A DNA stretch of 40,372 nucleotides from Planctomycetaceae bacterium (GCA_002724315.1 PBOJ01000002.1:76890-117261), one strand, 5' to 3'. Numbered from the stretch's first letter, positions 8,671-17,695 are shown. Notes: a model not told the origin generated them from the letters alone. Numbers and translations are program-made.

Positions 8671-9783
8671 TCAATTCAGAGCGGAAAGTCGAGCCATGGC
8701 CGCAATTTCGTGCGGAGATTGGACGCCGTGTTCAACCGGCAATCCACTTTTGCTCGTTTGCTGCTGCATCAACGTTCGCAGTTCCCTGAAAACCCGGTCA
8801 GCCGACAGATCAGTCATGCAACGATGATGTCCCAACGGACAGATTCGCTGCTGGCACGGTCCACATTCGACATCCAGTTGCACATGAACCTCTCGCTCAT
8901 AGCCGGTCTGACTCCAGGCGACATGCGTCGGTCCGAACAAGGTCACCACCGGAACGCCGAAAGGAGCCGCGAAGTGCCTGGGGCCCGAGTCCGTACTGAC
9001 CAGGGCCGTGGCGTGCCGAATCACCGCCTTGGTCAGTCCCAGGCTCGACGCCTCGTCGGCGAGCGACACCACGCGTGGATCCCCCGCCCACCGGCAGATC
9101 TCTCGAGCTTCCTCACGCTCTGACGGCCCGCACACCACGACGACCGACTGATCGGTCGAAGACACAATCCGGCGAGCCAGTTCGCCAAACGACTGGCTGG
9201 GCCAGTGCTTGGCCGCACCGAAGGCACCACCGGGATTGATACAGATGTAGGGACGCGGTCCCAGCACGTCCCCTCGCCGGGCACGAATCTCGCGCCAGCA
9301 CGCCTCGTCACTCGCCGAAGTCGCCAGGTGCATCCTGTGATCTCCCGACGGACAGTCCAATTCCGCGGCGAGCCTGAGGTAATCGTCGAGAACCGGATGC
9401 GGTACTCCACGGGATGTCACGGGAATCGGATCGGTCAACAACCACCGTCGCGCATCGCGGGCGAAACCGATACGCCGGGTGGCTCCCGACAACCAGGCCA
9501 TCCAGCCTGATCTCAACGAATTGGGGAACAGCACCACCGCATCGAATCGCTCGCGTCGTAACCGTCGAGCCAGTTTCCATCCCGACGATTCGTGTGTCTT
9601 GTCACATGGGTCCCAGTCAATCACCCGGTCAACCAGTCCGGTCCCCTCAAGCACGTCAGCGACATACGGCCGCAACACCGCCACAACCTCCCCGTCGGGC
9701 CAGCGACGACGGATCGCCGACAGCGCCGGCGTGGCCATCACGGCATCACCGACCCAGTTGGGCAAAAACACGGCGATCTTCAT
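8671..9783 (-). CDS. waaF: ADP-heptose:LPS heptosyltransferase (WaaF-type)
   Basis: A 370-residue GT9-family glycosyltransferase that adds heptose from ADP-heptose to the LPS inner core at the cytoplasmic face of the inner membrane. The ATG at 9783 is favoured because GGGGGA precedes it and MKIAVFLPNWVGDAVMATPA is the family's exact N-terminus. An in-frame GTG lies four codons upstream. The C-terminal ADP-heptose site is visible as TDSGPRHFAAPFGVPVVTLF followed by GPTH. A Cys-rich patch near the C-terminus (VECGPCQQRICPLGHHRC) is also common in heptosyltransferase II sequences. It lies 39 bp downstream of hldE, which makes the donor sugar, so both serve one pathway. Heptosyltransferase I versus II cannot be proved, but the N-terminal signature favours II. 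Confidence 0.93.
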   Translation of the reverse strand: MKIAVFLPNWVGDAVMATPALSAIRRRWPDGEVVAVLRPYVADVLEGTGLVDRVIDWDPCDKTHESSGWKLARRLRRERFDAVVLFPNSLRSGWMAWLSGATRRIGFARDARRWLLTDPIPVTSRGVPHPVLDDYLRLAAELDCPSGDHRMHLATSASDEACWREIRARRGDVLGPRPYICINPGGAFGAAKHWPSQSFGELARRIVSSTDQSVVVVCGPSEREEAREICRWAGDPRVVSLADEASSLGLTKAVIRHATALVSTDSGPRHFAAPFGVPVVTLFGPTHVAWSQTGYEREVHVQLDVECGPCQQRICPLGHHRCMTDLSADRVFRELRTLMQQQTSKSGLPVEHGVQSPHEIAAMARLSALN

Positions 9784-9822
9784 GCCATCCCCCACGCAGA
9801 GTGTTCGATGATGTCAACGACG

Positions 9823-11340
9823 TCACCCAGCCTTCTGCCACGTCCCCGATTCGGCGGCGCGGATCCGAGACAGGATCTCCGTCGTCGACAATCCGGGCAC
9901 GAGGCCCAGCGGCTTGACCTCACCACCATAGGATGTGACCAACTCACCACCGACGATGTCCTTGACCGCGTAGGTCCCCCCTTTGACCAACACGTCCGGT
10001 CGAAGTGCCTCGATAAGAGCTTCGGGGGTCCCTTCGTCGAAGATCACCACGAAATCGACCACTTCCAGGGCAGCCAGCATTGCCGCTCGCTGCCCTTGCG
10101 GGATGATTGGTCGTCCCGGTGCCTTTTCCAGCCCGCGGACACTCTGGTCACTGTTGACCGCCACCACCAGGCAATCGCCCTCGGCAGCAGCCTGCTCGAG
10201 ACACGCCAGGTGACCGGCATGCAACAGGTCAAAGCAGCCGTTGGTCAACACCACTCTCTGGCCAGTTTCACGTCGGGCCGACAGCACTTCGGCCAACGTC
10301 TCGCGATCACGGATCTTCTCCCGGGCCGAACGTGGCCCTCCCAGCAGATCCGCAATCATCTCGCCGCGTGTCACCGTGACCACGCCGATCTGTTCGACTT
10401 CCAGTCCCCCGGATGTGTTGGCCAGCCGGGCCATCGTCTCGGGATCACAACCGGCCGCAGCCGACAGGCCGATCGTGGCCAGAACCATGTCTCCCGCGCC
10501 GGTGATGTCGTAGACCTCCCGTCGGCGAGTCGGCACGTGGCACGTCTTGTCTCCGACTGTCGCCAGGGCAATCCCGTCGCTGTCCAGTGTGACGAAGGCG
10601 ATGTCCAGATCCAGCATTTCACGCAGTTCGGCGGCGGCGGCCAGACCATCCTCGATCGTCCCGATCACGCGCCCCGTCGCACCGGATGTCTCGGTGCGAT
10701 TGGGAGTGACTGCCGTCGCACCCCGGTAGAGCCGGTAATCGGCGGTCGCTGCCGGATCGACAATCACCGGAATCCCCGCTTCGCGGCCGGCCGAGATCAC
10801 AGCGGCCAGCAACCCGGCCGTGCAGACCCCCTTGGCGTAGTCGGAGACCAGGACCGCATCGACCGACCGCTCGTCTCCGGAAATCATCCGCTCCAGCGCC
10901 TCGATCAATTCCTCGGCAATCGGACCGGTCAATGGCTCACGCGATTCACGGTCGACCCGCAGGACCTGGTGAGGGTGCCGATGTTGAGCCCGTCCGATCA
11001 CCCGTGTCTTGACAGTGGTCGGACGCGATTCGTCGGTCACGACCAGGTCGCTGCTGACGCCCGAGCAAGACAACTGGTGCCGCATCTCGCGACCATCCTC
11101 GTCGTCTCCGACGACACCGGCCATCACCACCTCGGCCTCCAGGCCTCGCAGCATGTTCGCAACGTTGGCCGCCCCGCCCAGCCTGCATTCACGACGATCC
11201 TCCCGCAGGAGCATCACCGGAGCTTCCTGGCTGATCCGCTCGGCGTCCGCCCAGGTATAGCGGTCAAGCACCAAATCACCCACGACCAACAGCCGCGGAT
11301 GACCGGCCCCCCGGAGAATCTCGACCAACTCGTACGACAT
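9823..11340 (-). CDS. hldE: Bifunctional heptose 7-phosphate kinase / heptose 1-phosphate adenylyltransferase
   Basis: A 505-residue two-domain enzyme of ADP-heptose synthesis. Residues 1-330 are a PfkB/ribokinase domain: the N-terminal VGDLVLDRYTWAD, the RLGGAANVA substrate segment, and the catalytic GAGD at 281-284 within DITGAGD. Residues about 361-505 are a cytidylyltransferase-like domain with TNGCFDLLHAGH (HxGH at 374-377) and a KGGTYAVKDIVGGE segment. The kinase phosphorylates D-glycero-D-manno-heptose 7-phosphate at C1, and the second domain adenylylates the product. Both halves look intact and are fused as in E. coli HldE. The ATG at 11340 is clear. It is followed by waaF, the user of the final product, and preceded 72 bp upstream by nrdR. 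Confidence 0.97.
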   Translation of the reverse strand: MSYELVEILRGAGHPRLLVVGDLVLDRYTWADAERISQEAPVMLLREDRRECRLGGAANVANMLRGLEAEVVMAGVVGDDEDGREMRHQLSCSGVSSDLVVTDESRPTTVKTRVIGRAQHRHPHQVLRVDRESREPLTGPIAEELIEALERMISGDERSVDAVLVSDYAKGVCTAGLLAAVISAGREAGIPVIVDPAATADYRLYRGATAVTPNRTETSGATGRVIGTIEDGLAAAAELREMLDLDIAFVTLDSDGIALATVGDKTCHVPTRRREVYDITGAGDMVLATIGLSAAAGCDPETMARLANTSGGLEVEQIGVVTVTRGEMIADLLGGPRSAREKIRDRETLAEVLSARRETGQRVVLTNGCFDLLHAGHLACLEQAAAEGDCLVVAVNSDQSVRGLEKAPGRPIIPQGQRAAMLAALEVVDFVVIFDEGTPEALIEALRPDVLVKGGTYAVKDIVGGELVTSYGGEVKPLGLVPGLSTTEILSRIRAAESGTWQKAG

Positions 11341-11412
11341 GGCCGGGGATCATCCCGATCCGTCTGCCACGAGTCAATGTCTCTTGAGAGCGTCTCCGCA
11401 GAAGATCGTCGC

Positions 11413-11874
11413 CTAATCGCGATCCACGTCCCTGAGCATGGGCTCGAGTTCCTCGACAAAGTCGTTGACGTCCTTGAATTCGCGGTACACCGAGGCAAAC
11501 CGCACGAACGCCACCTGGTCGACATCACGCAACCGCCCAAACACCAGTTCGCCGATATCGCGAGAAGGAATCTCGCGATCCAACCCCTGGTAGACCTCCT
11601 GCTCAACCGAGTTGATGATCCCCTCGATCTGCTCATCACTGACCGGACGCTTGTAACAGGCTTTCTCCAACCCGACACGAATCCGTTCACGGTCGAACGG
11701 CACCCGCGAGCCGTCCTTCTTGATCACGCGCAGCGGAGATTCCTCGATCTTCTCGTAGGTCGTGAACCGCCGTCTGCAGCCCAGGCACTCTCGGCGACGG
11801 CGGATCGCGTGGGGCTGACTGGCGCGAGAGTCAACAACCTTGGTCTCATCAAATCGACAGAACGGGCACTGCAT
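11413..11874 (-). CDS. nrdR: Transcriptional repressor NrdR
   Basis: A 153-residue protein matching NrdR length. The ATG at 11874 follows GGAG at suitable spacing, and a longer frame upstream adds only eight unsupported residues. The N-terminal zinc ribbon is visible as CPFC near the start and CLGC about 30 residues later, followed by RRRFTTYE. The ATP-cone domain follows ([16 protein letters not shown] to the DRD end). NrdR binds NrdR boxes ahead of ribonucleotide reductase genes and represses them when ATP/dATP levels signal surplus. No nrd gene is in the window, so it acts elsewhere. The neighbours are a symporter unit upstream and the heptose genes downstream, an unusual context. Confidence 0.97.
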   Translation of the reverse strand: MQCPFCRFDETKVVDSRASQPHAIRRRRECLGCRRRFTTYEKIEESPLRVIKKDGSRVPFDRERIRVGLEKACYKRPVSDEQIEGIINSVEQEVYQGLDREIPSRDIGELVFGRLRDVDQVAFVRFASVYREFKDVNDFVEELEPMLRDVDRD

Positions 11875-11991
11875 CGTTCCGCGACTCCGAAGAAACACGT
11901 GGCAGGATCATCACCGCCCGACGTTGAGGATTACGGTATCCGAGTGAAGCCGATCTGAGAAGACCAGTTGCGGAAACACGGTCGCCGGCGG

Positions 11992-12165
11992 TCAATCAGA
12001 CGCTTCCGACGATTCGCCGTCCTCGCCTCCCGACTTCAACTCGTCCAGAGACTGCCGGAGTTCACGAACCGATCCGGTGCCAACGGACAGCAGCAGGCCG
12101 GCCATACCAACCAGCCCGCTGCCGAGGATGACCAACCAGAGGACTTGCCAGAACGAACCATTCAC
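11992..12165 (-). CDS. 57-residue membrane peptide coupled to the symporter
   Basis: A short gene starting at GTG 12165, where GTGA overlaps the TGA stop of the symporter by 4 bp, a typical sign of translational coupling. GGGGAG lies a few bases upstream. The product begins [20 protein letters not shown], continues into an uninterrupted hydrophobic stretch (about residues 5-29), and ends in a charged amphipathic tail (SVRELRQSLDELKS then acidic residues). It is therefore a single-pass peptide with a cytoplasmic or periplasmic helix. Small accessory peptides of this kind are known next to some secondary transporters, and a role in assembly or regulation of the symporter is inferred. No other family is recognised. 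The 117-bp gap to nrdR shows nothing notable. Confidence 0.7.
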   Translation of the reverse strand: MNGSFWQVLWLVILGSGLVGMAGLLLSVGTGSVRELRQSLDELKSGGEDGESSEASD

Positions 12166-13724
12166 GTCGACTGCTCCCCGTCGGGACGTTGCCGATCCGG
12201 CACCAGCAACGACACTGGGATGAACACGAGAGTGGGGGTGATCATTGTCACCAGCATCATCATTGCGGGAAAGACCTGGAATCCTGCCGGATCGGGGAAC
12301 AGGCAGTCGTTGATGAACTCGATGACCTGCGACAACCCGCACACCCCCATCAAACCGCAGGCCAATGCCGCCAGCGCTCCGGTCGAACTGGCCCGTTTCC
12401 AGTACAGCCCTCCGACGATGACCGGCAACGCACCCGACAGATAGACCGTGCCGGTGATCGCCAGGTAATCCCACAGCTCCTGCCCGACCTCGTACCACAA
12501 CCCCCAAAACAGCAAAAAGCCGCCGATGGCCACGATACTGACCCTCGTCACCAACACACGCTGTCGATCGCTCAGCCCGCCGCACAACGGGGCCACGATG
12601 TCCTGTGCCACCACACCGCTCCAGCACAGGAGATAACTGTCATGGGTCGACATGAACGCAGCCAGCATCGCAGCCGTGACAATGCCCAGCAGCCCGGTGG
12701 GAATGATCTTGGCCAGGTACAGAGGCATCGCCGAGAGGGTCGAGAGATTTTTCGAGTCGACCTGATCCTGGAATTCGCTGCCGAGATCAGCATGGAACGC
12801 GAAGAAAGCGAATGCCCCGATACCCCAGAGCGCCGGCAGGGTCCGCCGAGCCAGAAACGGGATCGTGCTGAAAAGATACAATCGGCGGGCCACGGTCGGC
12901 GACTTGACCGCCAGAGTTCGCGACACAGTCGCCGGCCACAACATCACCGCAATTGAAAGAGTCACCCACTGAGCGGTAAGCATCCAAGGACCAACTCCGT
13001 CACCGGCGGCTTCGGTCACCGGATTGTCAGCCATCAGCGGATCGATGTACGTGGTGCCACTGAGTTCCCACAGGCCGTCGATCCCCCCCATTTCACTCAG
13101 CACAAACCCACTGACCACCAGTGAACCGACTCCCAGGACCAGGAACTGGACCAGGTCGGTGATCACCACCGAAACCATTCCTCCCAGCACGGTGTAGAAC
13201 AGGACCAACAGCAACAGTCCCGTCATGATCAATTTCAGTGCCATGGGATCCTCGAGGCCGGTCACGCCAACCAGGAACAGAGACCCGGCCTTCAGAAAGA
13301 CACCCATGTTGAGCACGCCGGCCAGTACCATCATCACCGCTCCGGTCACGCGGACCGACTGGGTGTAACGACGCTCGTAGTACTCGGGCACCGTCAACAC
13401 CGCCTCCTGACGCAGCCGGTAGACAACCAGCCCGGTCAGACCGATCACCGCCAGTCCCAGGACCTCGATCACGGCCAGGTACAGCGACGCAAACTGCTTG
13501 GTGTAGCCAAGCTCGGCGACGTACATCACCGTCACCAGTCCCAGTTCCGTTCCGGTCATCGTCGCCAGCGCCAAGCGGATCCTCAGCGTGCGGCCGGCGA
13601 CCAGATAATCGGAAAGTCCCCCCACGTACCGATTGGCCCACAGCCCGATCAGGATCGACCCGCCCAGATAGACAGCAACGATCACCCAGTCGATCGAGGT
13701 AAAATTGGTCTCAAACAGTTCCAT
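12162..13724 (-). CDS. Sodium:solute symporter (SSS family)
   Basis: A 520-residue inner-membrane transporter with about 13 hydrophobic segments. The N-terminus [20 protein letters not shown] and the following [11 protein letters not shown] match the SSS family, as does YAGRRY-like [15 protein letters not shown]. Members couple inward Na+ flow to uptake of sugars, amino acids, proline, pantothenate or similar solutes. The substrate here cannot be predicted, though the overall shape is nearer the general 'sodium:solute symporter' group than PutP. The ATG at 13724 is the only sensible start. It is the first gene of its minus-strand unit and is divergent from the small basic protein gene with a 137-bp shared upstream region. 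Its stop overlaps the start of a 57-residue membrane peptide. Confidence 0.92.
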   Translation of the reverse strand: MELFETNFTSIDWVIVAVYLGGSILIGLWANRYVGGLSDYLVAGRTLRIRLALATMTGTELGLVTVMYVAELGYTKQFASLYLAVIEVLGLAVIGLTGLVVYRLRQEAVLTVPEYYERRYTQSVRVTGAVMMVLAGVLNMGVFLKAGSLFLVGVTGLEDPMALKLIMTGLLLLVLFYTVLGGMVSVVITDLVQFLVLGVGSLVVSGFVLSEMGGIDGLWELSGTTYIDPLMADNPVTEAAGDGVGPWMLTAQWVTLSIAVMLWPATVSRTLAVKSPTVARRLYLFSTIPFLARRTLPALWGIGAFAFFAFHADLGSEFQDQVDSKNLSTLSAMPLYLAKIIPTGLLGIVTAAMLAAFMSTHDSYLLCWSGVVAQDIVAPLCGGLSDRQRVLVTRVSIVAIGGFLLFWGLWYEVGQELWDYLAITGTVYLSGALPVIVGGLYWKRASSTGALAALACGLMGVCGLSQVIEFINDCLFPDPAGFQVFPAMMMLVTMITPTLVFIPVSLLVPDRQRPDGEQST

Positions 13725-13753
13725 GTCGGCCCACTGGCCCCAAAATGCAGCGG

Positions 13754-13782
13754 TTGCATTCGGGACAAAGTCGTCCTACGAT
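13754..13782 (+). promoter_or_regulatory. Candidate promoter for the small basic protein gene
   Basis: TTGCAT (13754-13759) and TACGAT (13777-13782) with a 17-bp spacer. The -10 match is four of six and the -35 match is weaker. The predicted leader to GTG 13862 is about 73 nt. The symporter promoter must lie in the same divergent region, but I see no clear candidate. Confidence 0.35.
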
Positions 13783-13861
13783 TGGGTTTCTGAGATGTGG
13801 TGAGAGTCTCGCCGACGAGCCTCGGACTGACTCTACCGCGCCGACCCGGGGAGATGCTACG

Positions 13862-14107
13862 GTGACGATCGACAAGAGCCTCCGCCGCAAAGGCCGCCTG
13901 GAGCGCGCTCGCAACGTGCTCAAAAGAAGCGAGCGAATCGAGAAACTCGAATTCGAGGATCGCTGGGAAGACGGCCAGAGCCCGTTTGGACTGCCCAAAG
14001 TGCGGGTCATCAAGAGCACGATCGGCCGAAAGAAAAAGAAGAAGAAGGAAGAGGAAGAGGGAGAATTGGGCGACGAGGCCATGGACGTGGAAGAGGAGTC
14101 CGAATAG
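13862..14107 (+). CDS. Planctomycete small basic protein (TIGR04137-like)
   Basis: An 81-residue protein. The GTG at 13862 is preferred because GGGGAG stands 8 nt upstream and the family begins at (V/M)[19 protein letters not shown]. The frame is open further left but is not coding-like. The conserved core includes [13 protein letters not shown] and [10 protein letters not shown]. The C-terminus is strongly charge-segregated: a Lys run ([12 protein letters not shown]) turns into an acidic tail of about 20 residues. The family is known from planctomycetes and relatives, and its function is undetermined. The Lys-rich region suggests nucleic-acid or ribosome contact, which is inference only. It lies 51 bp upstream of the GH3 gene on the same strand. 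Confidence 0.85.
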   Translation: MTIDKSLRRKGRLERARNVLKRSERIEKLEFEDRWEDGQSPFGLPKVRVIKSTIGRKKKKKKEEEEGELGDEAMDVEEESE

Positions 14108-14158
14108 TCCACCTCGAATTGCCCCGCTCGCTCTCCCACACATTCCTCCACCCCGTCG

Positions 14159-15874
14159 ATGGACATCCGCTCTACGCTACAGTCGCTGGCGGGCACTTTT
14201 CCTCGACGACGGATGCGGACGCTGGGGCGGCAGTTCTTGGCCGCCACGGCCGACTGCCGAACTGCCCAGCAGACCGTTCTGCGTGACCTGCTGAAACTCA
14301 ATGGCAACAGTGACTTCGGTCGCGAGCACGGGCTCGATCGTGCGACGAACACCGAAGAGTTTCGTCGCTGTATCCAGGTGTCCGACTACGAGTACTATCG
14401 GCCATGGATCGAGAAGCTCAAGACGGGCCACCAGGCCGCGATGCTCGGACCGGACAACCCGCTGTTGATGTTCACTCTCAGCAGCGGCACCACCGCCGAC
14501 ACCAAGTTCATCCCGGTCAGCCGCCGTTTCCTTGATGACTACCGTCGTGGCTGGAAAACGTGGGCCATCTTCGCCTACGACGACCACTTCGTCGCCACCG
14601 GCCAGAAAATCGTCCAGTTCGTCAGCCACCACGAGCAGTTTCATTCCGAAGGCGGCACGCCGTGCGGGAATATCAGCGGACTGGCTGCAAGAATGCAGTC
14701 TCCTTTCGTTATCCGCTTCATGTACACCATCCCCTTCGAGGTGGCCCGGATCGAGAACGCTGAGGCCAAGTATTACGCTGCGATGCGGGCAGGGGTGGCC
14801 GACGGACGAGTGGGCACCGTGACCACGGCCAACCCCAGCACGCTGTTGCACGTTGCCCGTTTCGCCGACAAACACCGGGAAACACTGATTCGCGACATCT
14901 CCGACGGAACACTCAGCAGCGAGTTCGAAATCGCCGGAGACATCCGCACCGAACTGACGCGGCGTCTCAAGCCGCAACGTCGTCGGGCCGCGGAACTGGA
15001 ACGGATCGTTGAGCGGACAGGACACCTGTACCCGAAGGACTACTGGGACAACACGCAGTTCCTGGCCGTCTGGACCGGCGGAAGCTGCGCCGCATACTTC
15101 GAGTCCGTCCGCGAGTGCTTCGGAGACCTGCCGACCCGAGATCACGGCCTTCATGCCAGTGAGGGGCGGATGACCATACCGCTCGAGGACAACTGTTGCG
15201 ACGGCGTCCTGGATGTCATGTCGAACTTCTTCGAGTTCATCCCGGCCGACGAATACGGCACCCAGGATCCCACCGTACTCGAAGCTCACCAGTTGGACAT
15301 CGACACCGACTACTACATCCTGCTGACAACCGGCTCAGGACTCTACCGCTACGACATCTGTGACGTGGTTCGCTGCACGGGCTTCTGCGGGACGACACCG
15401 CTGCTGAGGTTCCTGCACAAAGGCGCCCACATCGCCAACCTCACCGGAGAAAAAATCTCCGAATCTCAGATTGTCGAATCGGTCCGACTCGGTGCCGATG
15501 TGCTGGAAGTCGAGCTCGACCAGTTCACCGCGATGCCCGTCTGGGGCGAACCTCCCGGATACCGGCTGGTGATCGAGGAAACCGGTACGCCCTCCTTGTC
15601 GACCTGGGACCAGTTGGCCGATCGGGTTGACCGGAGCCTGCAGGAACTGAACATGGAGTACCGCGAGAAACGTAGTACTGGCCGACTGGCACCGCTGCAA
15701 TTGACCCAGATTCCCGCAGGCAGTTGGTCCCGGTTCGCCTCCAAGCGGCGTCAGAAATCCGGCGGCAGTCTCGAACAGTACAAGCACCCCTGCCTGATCC
15801 CGGACCTCGAATCCAGCAACGCATTTCTCCGCGACTTCGCGCCCGGTTCAGGACTCACCGGACAGGCGACCTAG
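14159..15874 (+). CDS. GH3 auxin-responsive-promoter family acyl-adenylating enzyme
   Basis: A 571-residue protein matching the GH3 superfamily across its length. The ANL-type ATP loop is seen as FTLSSGTTADTKFIPVS (about residues 102-118), and the later motifs TTGSGLYRYDICDVVRC and LTGEKISESQ mark the adenylate-binding core and the hinge to the C-terminal lobe. Plant GH3 proteins join amino acids to jasmonate or auxin through an acyl-adenylate. Bacterial members have no settled substrate, so an amide- or thioester-forming reaction on a carboxylic acid is the most that can be said. The ATG at 14159 is used; no strong ribosome site is visible. Its TAG stop overlaps the prs stop head-on within CTAG. 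It may be co-transcribed with the small basic protein. Confidence 0.9.
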   Translation: MDIRSTLQSLAGTFPRRRMRTLGRQFLAATADCRTAQQTVLRDLLKLNGNSDFGREHGLDRATNTEEFRRCIQVSDYEYYRPWIEKLKTGHQAAMLGPDNPLLMFTLSSGTTADTKFIPVSRRFLDDYRRGWKTWAIFAYDDHFVATGQKIVQFVSHHEQFHSEGGTPCGNISGLAARMQSPFVIRFMYTIPFEVARIENAEAKYYAAMRAGVADGRVGTVTTANPSTLLHVARFADKHRETLIRDISDGTLSSEFEIAGDIRTELTRRLKPQRRRAAELERIVERTGHLYPKDYWDNTQFLAVWTGGSCAAYFESVRECFGDLPTRDHGLHASEGRMTIPLEDNCCDGVLDVMSNFFEFIPADEYGTQDPTVLEAHQLDIDTDYYILLTTGSGLYRYDICDVVRCTGFCGTTPLLRFLHKGAHIANLTGEKISESQIVESVRLGADVLEVELDQFTAMPVWGEPPGYRLVIEETGTPSLSTWDQLADRVDRSLQELNMEYREKRSTGRLAPLQLTQIPAGSWSRFASKRRQKSGGSLEQYKHPCLIPDLESSNAFLRDFAPGSGLTGQAT

Positions 15875-16818
15875 TCGAACAGGCCGCTGACCGATTCGTT
15901 GCGGTGAATTCTTCGGATCGCCTCACCCAGCAGCGGTGCCACTGAGACCACGGTCATGTCCGGCAGCTGTTTTTCGCCGGCCAGCGGCAGGCTGTTGGTG
16001 AATACGCACTGCTTGATTCCCGCCTCGCGAAGCCTGGTTGGAGCCGGACCACAAAGTACCGCGTGGGTGGCACTGACGTAGATCTCTCGGGCACCGTGTT
16101 CCCGGGCCACTTCGACGGCTCCCACGATCGACCCCCCCGTGCTGATCATGTCGTCAAAGATCAACACCGTGCGGCCGGCAAGCGGTCCTCCGATCAGGTT
16201 CGCCTGCGTGGTCTCGGTCGCACTGCTCCGCCGCTTGTCGACAATCGCCAGGGATCCCCCCAGTTCACGAACATGCGAGAGGCTCCGCTTGATGCTTCCC
16301 TCGTCCGGACTCAGGACCACGATTTCCTCGGACGGCAGACCCAGCGACTGGAAATACTCGTCGAGAATCGGTGCGGCGTAGAGATGATCGACGGGAACAT
16401 CGAAGAACCCCTGGATCTGCGCAGCGTGCAGATCCATCGTCAGCACCCGGTCCGCTCCGGCCTGCACGATCAGATTGGCGACCAGCTTGGCGGTGATCGG
16501 AACCCGTCCCGCGTCCTTGCGGTCCTGCCGTGCATAGCCAAAGTAGGGAATCACCGCGGTAATTCTCGCGGCACTGGCCCGTCGGCAAGCGTCGATCAGA
16601 ATCAACAACTCCATCAGGTTGTCATTTGACGGTGGACCGGTCGGCTGGACCAGGAAGACGTCCCGGCCGCGGATGTTGTGATCCAGTTGAACGCTGATCT
16701 CGCCGTCGGGGAAATCTGCCACCTCGACCGCCCCGAGTGGCAACCCCAGGTGTTCGGAGATCTCCTGCGCCAACGCGGGATGGCCGCGACCGCTGATCAA
16801 CGTCAGATGATCGTACAT
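15871..16818 (-). CDS. prs: Ribose-phosphate pyrophosphokinase
   Basis: A 315-residue cytoplasmic enzyme that makes PRPP from ribose 5-phosphate and ATP for nucleotide, His and Trp synthesis. The ATG at 16818 is chosen because AAGGGTGG precedes it and the family length fits; a longer open frame upstream adds 54 residues with no support. Signatures visible are the catalytic flexible loop YFGYARQDRK, the MDLHAAQIQGFFDVPVDHL segment, and the PRPP loop FDDMISTGGSI (canonical VDDMIDTGGT). The segment SPDEGSIKRS departs slightly from the usual PDxGGxxRA. The gene follows the GlmU-like gene by 91 bp, an order also known for gcaD-prs in Bacillus. Its stop overlaps that of the GH3 gene. Confidence 0.95.
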   Translation of the reverse strand: MYDHLTLISGRGHPALAQEISEHLGLPLGAVEVADFPDGEISVQLDHNIRGRDVFLVQPTGPPSNDNLMELLILIDACRRASAARITAVIPYFGYARQDRKDAGRVPITAKLVANLIVQAGADRVLTMDLHAAQIQGFFDVPVDHLYAAPILDEYFQSLGLPSEEIVVLSPDEGSIKRSLSHVRELGGSLAIVDKRRSSATETTQANLIGGPLAGRTVLIFDDMISTGGSIVGAVEVAREHGAREIYVSATHAVLCGPAPTRLREAGIKQCVFTNSLPLAGEKQLPDMTVVSVAPLLGEAIRRIHRNESVSGLFD

Positions 16819-16909
16819 GCCCACCCTTCGCAAACCGATTCCGGCACCGCTGTCACCGCGGCCCGGGATCCTCAACGCGCACCATTTCTGCCCGACCCGC
16901 TCACAATTG

Positions 16910-17647
16910 TCAAGCGCCCGACAACGATGCCTCGACCTCATCCAGTTGTTCGGGAGTGTTGACTCCCATCGCTTCAGCAATGTCCAGTGAACACGAGGCG
17001 ATCACGCGGCATCCGTCGGACAACAGGATTTCGGCACAATCCGTCAGGTAAAACTGCCCCTGCCGATTGTTCGTCTCGACCCGGGACAGCGCATCCCACA
17101 GGCGGGGACCGTCGAACACGTACAGGCCCGTATTGATTTCTTCGATCGCCGCCTCTTCAGGCGTCGCGTCGACCTCCTCGACGATTCGGACGAACTCACC
17201 GCTCTGGTCTCGGATGATCCGCCCCAGCCCCACGTTCGCTTCGGTCCGGGCCGTCCCCACCACGCAGGCAGCTGATTCCTGTCCCTGAGCGTCCAGAAGT
17301 GCTCCAATCGATTCCCCTCGAATCAACGGCATGTCTCCGTTGAGCACCACGACCGGACCGTCATGATCGGCCAGGCCGTCGCGGCACATGGAAACCGCGT
17401 GGCCGGTCCCCAGTTGTTCGGACTGAAGTGCGAACGACACGTCGTGTTGGTCCGAGAGCGCCGCCCGAACCTCCTCGGACTTGTGGCCCACGACCACCAC
17501 CAGCCGGCCAACCCCCGCGGCCCGGGCGGCATCAAGCACCCAGTCGACCAGGCGACGTCCCCCCGCGGTATGCAACACCTTGGGCAGGTCCGACTGCATT
17601 CGGCGGCCCTCGCCGGCAGCCAGTACGATCGCGACCGGCGAACTCAC
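16910..17647 (-). CDS. GlmU-like UDP-sugar uridylyltransferase, N-terminal domain only
   Basis: A 245-residue nucleotidyltransferase. The GTG at 17647 is favoured because AGGAG stands 6 nt upstream; an ATG two codons earlier (17653) would have that site touching it. The start reads SSPVAIVLAAGEGRRM and then SDLPKVLHTAGGR, the GlmU N-terminal signature (LAAGxGTRMxSxxPKVLH). QLGTGHAV and LNGDMPLI supply the UTP and metal sites, and NTGLYVF and FYLTDCAE follow. Full GlmU is about 450-460 residues with a left-handed beta-helix acetyltransferase half; that half is absent here. The protein would uridylylate N-acetylglucosamine 1-phosphate or a related sugar phosphate. The acetyl step must then come from another gene outside the window. 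Followed by prs. Confidence 0.85.
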   Translation of the reverse strand: MSSPVAIVLAAGEGRRMQSDLPKVLHTAGGRRLVDWVLDAARAAGVGRLVVVVGHKSEEVRAALSDQHDVSFALQSEQLGTGHAVSMCRDGLADHDGPVVVLNGDMPLIRGESIGALLDAQGQESAACVVGTARTEANVGLGRIIRDQSGEFVRIVEEVDATPEEAAIEEINTGLYVFDGPRLWDALSRVETNNRQGQFYLTDCAEILLSDGCRVIASCSLDIAEAMGVNTPEQLDEVEASLSGA

Positions 17648-17695
17648 GCGCATCTCCTGCCCGGACACAGCTTCTTCCGACGCCGCGAGTCCGGC

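Noticed and set aside
9592..11958. A 788-codon plus-strand open frame
   Set aside because: It lies antisense to waaF, hldE and nrdR, all clear families. The translation is His/Arg/Pro-rich without domains; high GC makes such shadows long.
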